Of a DNA stretch of 64,000 nucleotides, positions 15,744-24,900 are shown in pieces (positions within the stretch are counted from its first letter, which is position 1; every line of letters begins with the position of its first letter). The position numbers and the translations under genes are program-made. The notes beneath the pieces were generated by a model. The model was not told the origin of the DNA, did no database searches, and saw nothing but the letters and a program-made list of their open reading frames with translations. Source of the stretch: WJMD01 sp964596015 (lineage in GTDB: Bacteria; Joyebacterota; Joyebacteria; Joyebacterales; Joyebacteraceae); assembly GCA_964596015.1 (NCBI GenBank), contig CAZQSB010000011.1:1-64000 (forward strand). The letters run 5' to 3'.

Positions 15744-17426
15744 CTACTCCTCCTTCGTCCCGCTGCCGTCGCCCCGCACGACGTCCAACACGCTGACGCT
15801 CGGTATCCCGCCGGTTTCGCGCAGTCGGTAGACCAGCCCCACGGGCGCTTTTGAGACGGGAGGCGGCGTGGCGAACCGCGCCGCGCTTCCCCTGACGGCG
15901 TCGACGTCGGCTCCCGAGACGTCGGGAGCGTAGAGCGCGGCCGGCCAGTGGCCGTGCCCGAACGGTTCCATCCTGTCGAGCTCACGCGCCAGTTCGAGCG
16001 ACACTTCCCTGAGCGGGAAGACGGCGTCGAAGCGGCGCGGCATGGGCTCCGGAGGATGTTCGGCGACGTACGCGCGGAGACCCTCCCGAAACGCGTCCAC
16101 CCGGTCGGCATCGATGGTGAATCCCGCGGCCCGCGGGTGACCTCCGTACCCACGGAACAGCCCGTCCATCGAACGGAGCGCGGAGGTGAGGTCGAAGCCC
16201 TCGGGCCCGCGCGCCTCGGCCATGAAGCCGTCGCCGGTCCGCGAGAGGACGAACGAGGGTCTTCCGGCCTCGTCAGCCAGCCGGGAGGTGACGTACCCGA
16301 GCACCTCGACCGGCGCGTCGATGGTGGCGATGAGGACGGCCTCGTCGCCGGTCTGGTCGAGAGCCCGCGACGCCTCGCGCCACGCGTTCTGGGCCTTCGC
16401 CCTCCACTGGTCGCGGCCGGCTCGGAGACGGGCGACGAGGATGAGCGCCCGGTCTCCGTCCCGCTCGAGCATGAGATCGAGCGCCGGGTTCCCGCCCTTG
16501 CCGTCCGAGACCCTGCCGAACAGCGGCGCCACCGATTCGCGCACGTCGCCGACGTCGATCGGTTTTCCCGAGAGGCCCGCGTCGTCGAGGATGGCCCGTA
16601 TGCCGGGACGCGACGACTCCGCGATGCGGCGAAGCCCCTCGGCGACGATCGAGCGGTTGTCCCCGGTAAGGGGTACCTTGTCGGCGATGGTGCCGATGGT
16701 CGCGACGGCGAACGCCTCTCCGGTCCAGCCGGTGCCGTACCAGGGGGCCCCCGCGGGCAGAGGAGGGAACGTCCCGCCGAGTTCGTCGAGCAGGAGCCTT
16801 GAGAAGGCGAGCGACACGCCCGCGCCGGCCATGAGCGGATACGGGTAGCGGCCGGTCTCGAGCTTCGGGTTGACGATGGCCGCCGCGGGGGGGAGCGTGG
16901 GCGGGATCTCATGATGGTCGGTGACCACGACGTCGATCCCCAGAGACCGGGCGTACTCGATCTCCGCCACATCGCTCACGCAGCTGTCGACCGTGACGAT
17001 GAGCCGGACGTCCTCCCTCCTGAGGCGGTCGATCTCGGCGCGGTTGAGCCCGTGTCCCTCGGTCCTGCGGTCGGGTATGTAGGTGACGGCCGCGGTTCCG
17101 AGCTGCGCGAGGGCCTCGGTCAGAACGGTCGTGGCCGTCACGCCGTCCGCGTCGTCGTGCCCGTGGACCGCGACGCGCTCCCTCGCCAGCAGTGCCCGCC
17201 GCACGCGGTCGACGGCCCTGTCGGCGTCCGGCAGAAGATGCGGATCCGGCAGACGGTGGGCTCCCGGGTCGAGGAAGGCCGCAGCCTCCTCGCCCGACGC
17301 CACGCCCCGGGACGCGAGCACCGTCGAGAGAACGTCCACCGCTCCCGTCGCCCGGGATATCTCACGGACCGTGTCGCGGTCCGGCTCCTCGTGTTCCCAG
17401 ATGTACCGCTCGCCCTGATATCTCAT
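15744..17426 (-). CDS. recJ: Single-stranded-DNA-specific exonuclease RecJ
   Basis: 5'-3' ssDNA exonuclease of recombination and mismatch repair, 560 aa. DHH-phosphoesterase motifs: H-G-H-D-D-A-D-G-V-T-A-T (I), VTVDSCVS (II), VTDHHEIP (III, the DHH) and PLMAGAGVSLAF (IV). DHHA1 motif GGHPRAAGF, and a C-terminal OB-like domain. The predicted ATG at 17426 has no ribosome-binding site and stands only 11 bases after a very stable hairpin, so initiation may be atypical or structurally controlled. No better start is visible downstream before motif I. Confidence 0.95.
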   Translation of the reverse strand: MRYQGERYIWEHEEPDRDTVREISRATGAVDVLSTVLASRGVASGEEAAAFLDPGAHRLPDPHLLPDADRAVDRVRRALLARERVAVHGHDDADGVTATTVLTEALAQLGTAAVTYIPDRRTEGHGLNRAEIDRLRREDVRLIVTVDSCVSDVAEIEYARSLGIDVVVTDHHEIPPTLPPAAAIVNPKLETGRYPYPLMAGAGVSLAFSRLLLDELGGTFPPLPAGAPWYGTGWTGEAFAVATIGTIADKVPLTGDNRSIVAEGLRRIAESSRPGIRAILDDAGLSGKPIDVGDVRESVAPLFGRVSDGKGGNPALDLMLERDGDRALILVARLRAGRDQWRAKAQNAWREASRALDQTGDEAVLIATIDAPVEVLGYVTSRLADEAGRPSFVLSRTGDGFMAEARGPEGFDLTSALRSMDGLFRGYGGHPRAAGFTIDADRVDAFREGLRAYVAEHPPEPMPRRFDAVFPLREVSLELARELDRMEPFGHGHWPAALYAPDVSGADVDAVRGSAARFATPPPVSKAPVGLVYRLRETGGIPSVSVLDVVRGDGSGTKEE

Positions 17427-17437
17427 GGTATCGACGT

Positions 17438-17465
17438 GCGGCCGGACGGCGAACCGTCCGGCCGC
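17438..17465 (-). terminator. 12-bp hairpin with UUCG tetraloop between slipin and recJ
   Basis: Perfect 12-bp stem (GCGGCCGGACGG / CCGTCCGGCCGC). On the transcribed minus strand the loop is UUCG, the most stable tetraloop. It lies 30 bases after the slipin stop and leaves 11 bases to the recJ start. It is a likely terminator or processing/stability element. No U-tract follows. Confidence 0.65.
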
Positions 17466-17495
17466 GTGGCGTCTTCCGCTCCCTTCACAAGGTCG

Positions 17496-18251
17496 TCAGG
17501 ATCCGTCGCGGGCGAACCGTTTCATGAACGCCTCGACGAGATCGATCGGCACCGGGAAGATGATGGTGGAGTTCTTCTCGGCTGAGATCTCGGTCAGCGT
17601 CGAGAGGAATCTCAGCTGCATCGAGGACGGTTCCTTGGCGAGGACCGTCGCGGCCTGAGAGAGCTTCTCGGAAGCCTGGAGCTCGCCCTCGGCGTGGATG
17701 ATCTTCGCTCGGCGCTCGCGCTCGGCCTCGGCCTGGCGGGCGATGGCGCGCTGCATGCCCTCGGGCAGGTCTACGTGCTTGACCTCGACCGCCGAGACCT
17801 TGATGCCCCAGCTGTCGGTCTGCTTGTCGAGTATCGACTGAAGCTCCTGGTTGATCTTGTCTCGTTCGGACAGGAGTTCGTCCAGCTCGACCGAGCCGAT
17901 CACGCTTCGGAGCGTCGTCTGCGAGAGCTGCGAGGTCGCGTAGTCGAAGTCCTCGACCTCGATGATGGCGAGATTCGGCTCGAACACCCGGTAATAGACG
18001 ACCGCGTTCACCTTGACGGACACGTTGTCCCTCGTCACCACGTCCTGCGGCGGCACGTCCATCGCGATGATCCGAAGACCCACGCGAACGAGACGGTCGA
18101 TGAACGGGATGATCAGTATGAAGCCCGGTCCTCTCACTCCGGTGAACCGACCGAGCCGGAAGACGACTGCGCGCTCGTACTCACGGAGCACGTAGACCGA
18201 CTTCGCGATGAGCACCAGCGCGACCAGAATGAGTATGATGGTTCCCAGCAT
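17496..18251 (-). CDS. Slipin / stomatin-like SPFH-domain membrane protein
   Basis: 251 aa. One N-terminal membrane helix (about 2-20) is followed by an SPFH/Band-7 domain (R-A-V-V-F-R-L-G-R, G-P-G, V-D-V-V-T-R-D-N-V-S-V-K-V-N-A-V-V-Y-Y-R split by natural variation) and a coiled-coil stretch rich in A-E-A-E-R-E-R-R-A-K (about 180-215). This is the bacterial p-stomatin form that pairs with an NfeD protease/OB protein. The ATG at 18251 has a strong AAAGGAGG. An nfeD-like gene ends three bases upstream. Slipins organise membrane microdomains; no catalytic role is known. Confidence 0.93.
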   Translation of the reverse strand: MLGTIILILVALVLIAKSVYVLREYERAVVFRLGRFTGVRGPGFILIIPFIDRLVRVGLRIIAMDVPPQDVVTRDNVSVKVNAVVYYRVFEPNLAIIEVEDFDYATSQLSQTTLRSVIGSVELDELLSERDKINQELQSILDKQTDSWGIKVSAVEVKHVDLPEGMQRAIARQAEAERERRAKIIHAEGELQASEKLSQAATVLAKEPSSMQLRFLSTLTEISAEKNSTIIFPVPIDLVEAFMKRFARDGS

Positions 18252-18254
18252 CGA

Positions 18255-18602
18255 CTACCTCCTTTGAGGCGCCCGCTCGACGACGAGCCGCAGCCCAAGG
18301 ACTCCGGTCACGACGATCGGTGAACCGCTCTCGATCGGCTCGTCGGAGACCGCGTTCCAGTACTCGCTGTGCACGAAGACCTTCCCCTCCGGGTCGAGGT
18401 CGCTGACGGCGCTCCCCCGCTCGCCCACGATGCCCTCCTGCCCGGTCTCCACCCTCCTGGCCTGGGCCAGAAGTCCGACCGGGACGGCGATGAGGAAGAA
18501 CAGGATGAGAAGCGCCACGGCCGGGAAGATGGCGTTCTGGTCCAGACCGAGGAGCCTGAAGAGCGCTCCCAGGAGATCGACCATGCCCGTCACCTCGCCC
18601 AT
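18255..18602 (-). CDS. Short NfeD-family membrane protein
   Basis: 115 aa. Two closely spaced N-terminal hydrophobic segments form one long membrane helix (about 20-48), followed by the OB-fold NfeD C-terminal domain (G-x-E-G-x-V-G-E-R-G-x-A-x-S-D-L-D-P-E-G-K-V). The ClpP-like serine protease part of long NfeD is absent, so this is the short NfeD1b type that partners slipins. It lies directly before the slipin gene (3-base gap). A second in-frame ATG six codons later is also possible as start. Confidence 0.9.
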   Translation of the reverse strand: MGEVTGMVDLLGALFRLLGLDQNAIFPAVALLILFFLIAVPVGLLAQARRVETGQEGIVGERGSAVSDLDPEGKVFVHSEYWNAVSDEPIESGSPIVVTGVLGLRLVVERAPQRR

Positions 18603-18645
18603 GCGTCACCTCGTCGGCCGGCCGGACGCCGGCTCGCTCGCGCGT

Positions 18646-19866
18646 TCACTGACCGACCCTCGTGTATACTCGCACTCCGAGAGGGTCGCGAGCCTCCACG
18701 ACCAACCCGTCCCGGACGAAGCCGCCCATGAGACGGTCGAGCGCGTCCGGCCCCAGCGGCGTGGCCCGAAGCAGCACCGTGTACGGCGTCTCGACCTCGA
18801 CGAGCCCCAGGACGAACGCGTCGTGGTCCTCCGGCTCGAGCGCTGGCAGCACGGGCGCGTTCCTGAGATAGCGCTCGAACGCGCGCCGGTCGCGCTGCAC
18901 GTTCATCATGGCCCGCGTGAACCGGTAGGGATCACCCTTCTCAAGCTCCAGAACGGCCAGCTGGAAGTCGGCCTGGGTCTGCCGCTTCCGGAGCATCGAC
19001 CGGATCGTGCGGAGGTCGCTCCGCGACGCTCCCACGAGCTCCATGCCATCCTGCGCCATCTCCACCATGTCTGTCAACAGCGAGACCACCTCGACGTCGC
19101 GCCCATCCCGCTGGAAGACGGCCTGCAGTCCGTGCCTGGCGGCGCGCCAACGGTTGACGAGGAACTCGCGGTACTCCTCCTCGCGCACTTCGCGCGCGAG
19201 TTCGTGCCGGGCCACGTGCGTCATCACGCCCGCCACGAGGGCCGAAAGCTCGCACATGAGCCGCGGCGACGAGGCGCAGTCGGCCACCCGGAGCTCCACG
19301 GTCGACCCCCACATGTGCTTGGCGTTGACGTCGGTGCCCCAGATCCACTGGGACATCTCCGGACTGTAGACGGCCTGGGGCGTCGAGCAGCCCTCGGCGA
19401 ACGACGCGATGCGGTAGCTCTTGTATCCGCCGCTCCGTGCGCGGTAGACGGCGCTGTTGGCCGAGAGCGCGGCCAGCGGGGCCGTATGGCGTATCATCGC
19501 GTTCTGGACCCGGATGGCGTCGCGGGCGCCCGCCAGCGTTCCGACATGTATGTGCGCGCCGACGGGCTCCATCTGGAAGGGCCTGGCCCCGAGCCGGAGG
19601 AGTCCCCAGGACCTCTTCTCGAGCTCCCTGCGAAGCTCCGAGTCGAAGCGCTCGCTCTTGTCGAGGAGTTCGGGAAAGCTCCGGATCGCTCCGATGCGGC
19701 TTTCGAGGAGCTCGAGGTCGGTGCCGGTCTCCGCCCACGGGAGCCGGCCCCTCAGGGTGTCGGCGAGTTCGGCCACGTCCTTCTCGGTCACGTTCTCGCC
19801 CGAGGCCCGGAGGACGGCCATCTCCCAGTCGTAGCCCAGCGTCAGCGGATCGAATGTCCGATTCAT
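18646..19866 (-). CDS. Glutamate--cysteine ligase family 2 (GCS2/YbdK-type) protein
   Basis: 406 aa ATP-grasp-like carboxylate-amine ligase. N-terminal T-L-G-Y-D-W-E-M-A corresponds to the family's G-x-E-x-E substrate block. V-G-A-H-I-H-V-G is the metal/ATP motif, and S-T-V-E-L-R-V-A-D a C-terminal active-site block. Members join glutamate or another acid to an amine. The exact substrate is not evident, and no glutathione synthetase is nearby. The start ATG overlaps the stop of the upstream unknown gene (ATGA), so the two act in the same process. This is probably not a classical GshA. Confidence 0.82.
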   Translation of the reverse strand: MNRTFDPLTLGYDWEMAVLRASGENVTEKDVAELADTLRGRLPWAETGTDLELLESRIGAIRSFPELLDKSERFDSELRRELEKRSWGLLRLGARPFQMEPVGAHIHVGTLAGARDAIRVQNAMIRHTAPLAALSANSAVYRARSGGYKSYRIASFAEGCSTPQAVYSPEMSQWIWGTDVNAKHMWGSTVELRVADCASSPRLMCELSALVAGVMTHVARHELAREVREEEYREFLVNRWRAARHGLQAVFQRDGRDVEVVSLLTDMVEMAQDGMELVGASRSDLRTIRSMLRKRQTQADFQLAVLELEKGDPYRFTRAMMNVQRDRRAFERYLRNAPVLPALEPEDHDAFVLGLVEVETPYTVLLRATPLGPDALDRLMGGFVRDGLVVEARDPLGVRVYTRVGQ

Positions 19867-21257
19867 ACCGCCTCCAGCTGCGCCGCCAGTGCGTCGTCCC
19901 CGACCCGGACCCGGCAGCTAAGGGCGTCCCGGATGCCGCGACCAGCAATGACCCCGCTGAAGACGCGGCCCGCGTGAGGTACCTCCCTCGGCGCGAGCGT
20001 CAGCCGACGCCGTCCGCCGCCCGTCGCAAGCGTCGCCGTCAAGCGCTCGACGCGGCGCGTCGTCCTGACCGTCACGGCCAGCTCGCGGCCGGACCTCCCT
20101 CTCGTCAGAAGGAGCGCGCTCGAGCCGGACGCCGCCGAGGCGTCGCCCGACAGGAACGCGGCGCCCCACGTCCTCGATGTCCCGGAGGCGAGTCGCACCG
20201 GCCTGTGCCGGAGCATGAGCTCCGGACCGGACAGGTCGTTCAGGACCCCCACGTAGAGCGAGCGGCGGGCGCTGAAGAGGAGCATCATCGCCCTGCCGGT
20301 GTCCTCATTGCGGCTCAGGATGAACCCGGCACGGAGTCCGAATGTCTCGTTCTTCCAGTCCCTCCAGCGCCAGCGGCTGCCGTACGGCGGCCTGTGGTAT
20401 CGCACGAGTTTCATCCCCTGCGGCGTCGGCAGGACGAAGACGTTCCGGGAGCCTGCGCCGTGCACGGCGGTCGACAGACGGACCGCGTACGATACGGTGG
20501 CATGGTCTTTGCGGTCCTCGGGCTCCGTCCCGCCGTCGATTCCGGCAGTCACCGGCTCCCCCTCGGGCTCCTGCTCGTATCGGAGGGTCACCTCGGTGAG
20601 GACGCCCGGGAGGTCGGGCTCGACCCGGACGCGCTTCCGGAAGCGGAGGCCCCGCGGGCTCCTGAGCCTCCTCGAGTAGACCACCGAACGCGAGGCATCG
20701 TCGACCTCCCGGTCGAGCGACGCGCTCCACAGTTCGCCGGGCATCCCGGATTCGACGACCACGTCCTCGGCGCCACCGAGGAGCACGTACTTCCCCGCCA
20801 TGATGTGTTCGTATGCCTGCGCGAAGCGGTCACCGCCTTGCGCGTCCAGCAGCGAGACCAGTCTGGCTCCCCTGTGCGGCTGGACCACCCCCTCGACGAA
20901 GGCGTTCGAGATGAGGTCCTCGTCGAAGCCGTCCCGGTCGACGTCCGCGGAGGCAAGCGCCACTGTCCCCGCTCCGACCGGCGGCTCGGGGCGCCGCGCG
21001 GGCCTCGGGGAGAGAGCCCTGGCGCTCTCCCCGGGGTCGAGCACGACGCGGTCGCCGACGCGCGGCAGCCACGGCTTCGGGACGTCGCGCGTGACGGTCA
21101 CCTCCCGCCCCTTGACACGGTCAGGGACGGTCAGGGCACTGGATACGGGGCCCTCGATACGGGCGGTGAGCCTCACGCGGCACACGGTGAGACCCGACGG
21201 CGCGGTCCGGCGCCCGAACTCCTCGCGCTTCATGATCTTCGCCACGAGATGCTGCAT
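19863..21257 (-). CDS. Uncharacterised protein, beta-rich, coupled to the GCS2 ligase
   Basis: 464 aa with no family I can name. It has no signal peptide and starts MQHLVAKIMKREEF after a GGGGGG ribosome site. A D-V-D-R-D-G-F-D-E-D segment near residue 108 resembles a calcium-loop. Following residues (F-V-E-G-V-V-Q-P-H-R-G-A-R-L-V-S-L-L-D) and much of the rest look like a beta-sandwich of the kind at the C-terminal side of some glycoside hydrolases and mutarotases, with many Arg-rich beta strands. No catalytic pair is apparent. The ATGA overlap with the GCS2 gene is the main functional clue. An enzyme acting on a sugar conjugate is speculation. Confidence 0.6.
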   Translation of the reverse strand: MQHLVAKIMKREEFGRRTAPSGLTVCRVRLTARIEGPVSSALTVPDRVKGREVTVTRDVPKPWLPRVGDRVVLDPGESARALSPRPARRPEPPVGAGTVALASADVDRDGFDEDLISNAFVEGVVQPHRGARLVSLLDAQGGDRFAQAYEHIMAGKYVLLGGAEDVVVESGMPGELWSASLDREVDDASRSVVYSRRLRSPRGLRFRKRVRVEPDLPGVLTEVTLRYEQEPEGEPVTAGIDGGTEPEDRKDHATVSYAVRLSTAVHGAGSRNVFVLPTPQGMKLVRYHRPPYGSRWRWRDWKNETFGLRAGFILSRNEDTGRAMMLLFSARRSLYVGVLNDLSGPELMLRHRPVRLASGTSRTWGAAFLSGDASAASGSSALLLTRGRSGRELAVTVRTTRRVERLTATLATGGGRRRLTLAPREVPHAGRVFSGVIAGRGIRDALSCRVRVGDDALAAQLEAV

Positions 21258-21297
21258 GATGTCCCCCCGCCGGGTCGCTGCCCGGCGAGCAAAGAGA

Positions 21298-21336
21298 AAC
21301 GGGGAGAGAAGAGTCCAGGACTCTCCGCTCCCCGTT
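21298..21336 (-). terminator. Rho-independent terminator of the HU gene
   Basis: Outer stem AACGGGGAG / CTCCCCGTT (9 bp) and inner stem GAGTCC / GGACTC, with a small internal asymmetry. On the minus strand it is followed by TCTCTTT. It begins 25 bases after the HU stop. The best terminator in the window. Confidence 0.85.
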
Positions 21337-21361
21337 GAGTCGTGTGCCCTTTCGGGTCGTT

Positions 21362-21646
21362 CTACTTGATGGTGTCCTTCAGCGACTTGCCGGCCTTGAA
21401 CTTCGGCGCGTAGTGCTCCGGCACGTGCTTCGTACGGTCGGTGCCGGGGATCCGCCAGTCGCGGGCGTTCCGCTTGTCGGCCTGGAACGTGCCGAAGCCC
21501 GTGATCTGGACCTTGCCGCGGCTCTTGAGTTCCTCGGCGATGATCCCGTTATCGACCGCGAAGATGGAGTCCACGACGTCCTTCGCCGCGCGGTTCGAAA
21601 GCCCTGAGCGCTGTGCGACCTTCTCGATGAGCTCCGCCTTGTTCAT
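21362..21646 (-). CDS. hup: HU/IHF-family nucleoid DNA-binding protein
   Basis: 94 aa, the family size. N-terminal MNKAELIEKVAQRSGLSNRAAK helices (shortened here), the G-F-G-T-F core turn, and the DNA-wrapping arm. The usual R-N-P-x-T-G arm is replaced by an R-I-P-G-T-D-R-T-K variant followed by the V-P-E-H-Y-A-P-K-F-K-A-G-K C-terminus. The start at 21646 has AGAGGGGGG upstream; a longer frame to 21703 is not needed. It has its own promoter and a clean terminator, so it is a single-gene unit. Confidence 0.93.
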   Translation of the reverse strand: MNKAELIEKVAQRSGLSNRAAKDVVDSIFAVDNGIIAEELKSRGKVQITGFGTFQADKRNARDWRIPGTDRTKHVPEHYAPKFKAGKSLKDTIK

Positions 21647-21712
21647 CCTTGCCCCCCTCTGGCAACCTGCCTGTGAGCACCAAAACCCGTCCAAGCTGAC
21701 CAAGTTGGGGAC

Positions 21713-21741
21713 ACGCTACAACACGCCCCACATTCTGTCAA
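21713..21741 (-). promoter_or_regulatory. Sigma-70-type promoter of the HU gene
   Basis: Minus-strand TTGACA (21741-21736), a 17-base spacer and TAGCGT (21718-21713). The -35 is perfect and the -10 has 3 of 6. It stands about 67 bases before the HU start, in a gap of 256 bases (21647-21902) that holds no other gene. Confidence 0.7.
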
Positions 21742-21902
21742 CAGGAATCCGCCTACTGGCTGGCCGTTCCCGCTCACCCCGCTTCGGAACGCCCCAACGC
21801 TAGGGCCTGTTCGGAGGGCTCCGAGGGAACGGATCCGGCGCCCGAACCGTTCGCGGTCCGGGACGCAAGTCATTGTGGTAACAGAAGTTACGAGACCAGG
21901 AC

Positions 21903-24900
21903 CTAGCGGATACCGCGCGCCAGATAGCGTTCGCCGACCTCGGCCTGGAGTTCGGGCAGGGCCTTCACGCTGATGCGGAAGTAGTACTGCCACTCCTCGT
22001 TGTAGTAGCGGCGGGTGAACTGGGCCTCCCAGCAGTGCAGGTCGCGGTAGACGGTGTACTCCTGGCTCGCGACCTCCGCGGCCTCGAGGTCGTAATGGAG
22101 CGAATAGTTGATCCGCCACTTCGGCGTCGGAGAGAACGCGACGCTGCTGTCGACCCAGTAGGACTCGCTGCCCGGGGTCGCGCCGCGCGAGTAGCGGAAC
22201 GTGAGCGAGGCGTTCCACGGCCTGGCGGCGGTCAGGTTCGCCCGGGCGCGCTCGGCCACCTGCCGCCGGAGCTCGTCGACGGGGCTGGGCGACGCCAACT
22301 CCTGGATCCTCTCCTCCCAGGGCTCATCCGCGAGCGTCCGTCCCCGGCCGTTCAGGGTGAGCGTCGTCGTCAGGCTGGAGTTCTGGATCGCCCAATCCTC
22401 GTACGGGTCGTGCCGGCCAGACCAGCGGAACGACAGGGCGTCCCCGGGACGGAGTTCGAAACTCGAGGAGAGGTCGGACCAGGGCCTGTCCTCCTCGCGG
22501 AAGTCGTAGGAGCTCGAGAACGACAGCCTGGCCAGATTGTCCAGCTTCCGGACCTCTTCGCCTGAGGCGAGCTTCATCTGGAGTTTGTTCGCCAGCGACA
22601 GCCTGAGCGACTCCCGGGCGCGGGGGGTCCCACCGAAGCCGGTGAACGAGTAGAAGCGATCGTCCCCGTCCTCGTCCAGATACCGTTCGAACTCCGGAGT
22701 CCAGGTGAACGACGCCGAGGGCTCGATGATGTGCCTGATGCCGCGGACCGGCCCGACCTCCGGCAGGAATGTGCCGTAGATGGTCGTGCCCGCGGTCATC
22801 CCGGCGTCGTAGGTGACACGCGTGGGGAACTCGTTCCCCTCCCGGTCGCGGTCGTAGACGTTCGCCCGGACATTGAGCCTCGGCGTCAGGTTGATCCAGC
22901 GGAACGCCTTGAAGCCGCTCCGGAGACTGGCGGAGACGCCCAGTCCCTGATGGACCTCTTCGTCTCCGTCCGAGATGTCGCGATCGTTGACGGCGAGCGC
23001 GCGCCATCCGAGAGAGATCTCCGAGAGAAGCCTCCGGAGCGCCCCGGCGTCCGCGCCGGCGGTCGCAAGGGGCTTCGTTGAGAAGGAGATGTCGGCCTTC
23101 GGCAGGAGCTCGGAGACGACGTCCCGATCGAGCTCCTCTCTCCTGTCGAGCGTCACGCCGAGAGACAATCCCTGGAACGTCCCCCTGAGCCACAGCTGCG
23201 AGTGGAGGCTCCTGTTGACGCTCTCCTCGATGGTCTGGTTCGTGTCGGTGGCGTACGCCGCGTCGCTTCTGAAGTCGCCCGAGGCGCCGGCCGTCCAGTG
23301 CCTGCCGAACTCCTGGCGATGCGAGACCTTCAGGTCCCACCGGCGCTTCCCGCCCGCGATCTCATCGGTGAACGACGATTCGACGGAGCCGGAGAGCACG
23401 TATCTGAGCTTGTATCTGGTCTTGATGTGGCCGACCCAGCGGGTCGCCTCGTAGTAGTCGGCCCAGGCCTGGAAGTCGACGTAGTCGTTGGGCGCCCAGT
23501 AGTATCCGAAATTCCTGATGAACCGCCCCTTGTCCTCGGAGATGCCGAACTCGACGGTCGGGATGAGGAACCCCGAATGGCGGTCCTTGCGGATGGGGAA
23601 CACGTAGAACGGCAGGGCCAAAACCGGTATCTCGCCGATGTAGAGGATGACCGGGCGGGCGACCACCTTGTCGTCCAGGTAGATGCGCATGCGGGGAGCC
23701 ACGAGTCGGTAGTGCGGCTCGCGCTCGGCGCACGTCGTGTACACGCCGTCCCGAACGGAGAGCGAACCGTCCGACTCCCTGACGATCCAGTCGCCTGCGT
23801 AGAGGCCCTCCTCGAACGTCGTCACCCCGCCGATGACGGCGCCGGACTCGTTCGTCAGGTCGTAGCCCAGACGCGAGCCGACGAGTCGTTCTCCCCCCTC
23901 GAGGAGGTCCGGGTTCTCGCTCGCGATCATGAGCTCCTCTTCAGGATCGAATTCGATGCGCCCGGCCCGAAGCTCGGTGCTCCTGTACTCGACGGTCGCG
24001 CCACCCGTCAGCACGATGCGGTTCCTCGGGACGTAGTAGTCGATGGTCGTCGAGGCGTAGGCCACGTTGTCCAGCTCGAGCGTGTCGCTCCGAGCCTCGT
24101 CGGCGCTCTCGGGAACGAACGCGTATGAGCCCCGAGCGTCCCCGCGGAAGGTGGCCCTCACGATCTCGCCGTCCGAGAAGCGAACGTCGATCGTGCGGGA
24201 GGTGAGCCGGTTCAGCTCACCGGAGGTCCCGATGGTGTGCTCGCTCTCGGCGCCTCCGGCGACGAACGTCCTGACAGGGTCGCCTCCCCGGAAGTACATC
24301 GTCAGGCTGTCGCCCGCGACGTATCCCGTCTCGAAGTCGCCTCCGGGTTCCTCGGGTTCGATGCGATAGTCGGCCCTGGCGCCGCCCGTCACGTCGACGC
24401 GCTCGATGGCGCCCTCGTCGGTCCGCACGATGATGCGGCCGCCGCTCAGCCGGTCCGACTCCTGCCGCACCGACGGGTCGCCGTCCAGGATGATCATCTC
24501 CTCTTCTCCGAGGAGCGTGACCACTCCGGACCTGGCCGAGACATCGCGCGTCTCGATGCGGGTCGCGCCGAACGCGCGCACGATCTCCGACTCCGCCGCC
24601 ATCTCGATGACGACGCCGCGGAGCACGGCGTCGACCTCGCCCTCCTCGTCGTAGGTCGTGAGAACAGGGTCGTCGTAGGCGCGCGCCTCTCCTCTCGAGG
24701 CGTCGTAGACGAGTCGCCCCGCCGCGAGCTCGGCCTCGCCGTCCGCGTCACGGGCGATCACGCCTCCGGAGAAGACGGCGATCTCTTCGAGACGATGGAG
24801 ATCGATGCGGTGAGAAGTGATGGTGACCGAGGTGTCGGCGTAGGAGGCGTTGCCCGTGAGTATCGCGAGCTCGTCGTCCCGGTAGTACCGGAGCGAGTCG

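Noticed and set aside
18646..19866. Classical gamma-glutamylcysteine synthetase GshA
   Set aside because: Family is right but key GshA surroundings and a glutathione synthetase partner are missing; kept as GCS2-type ligase.
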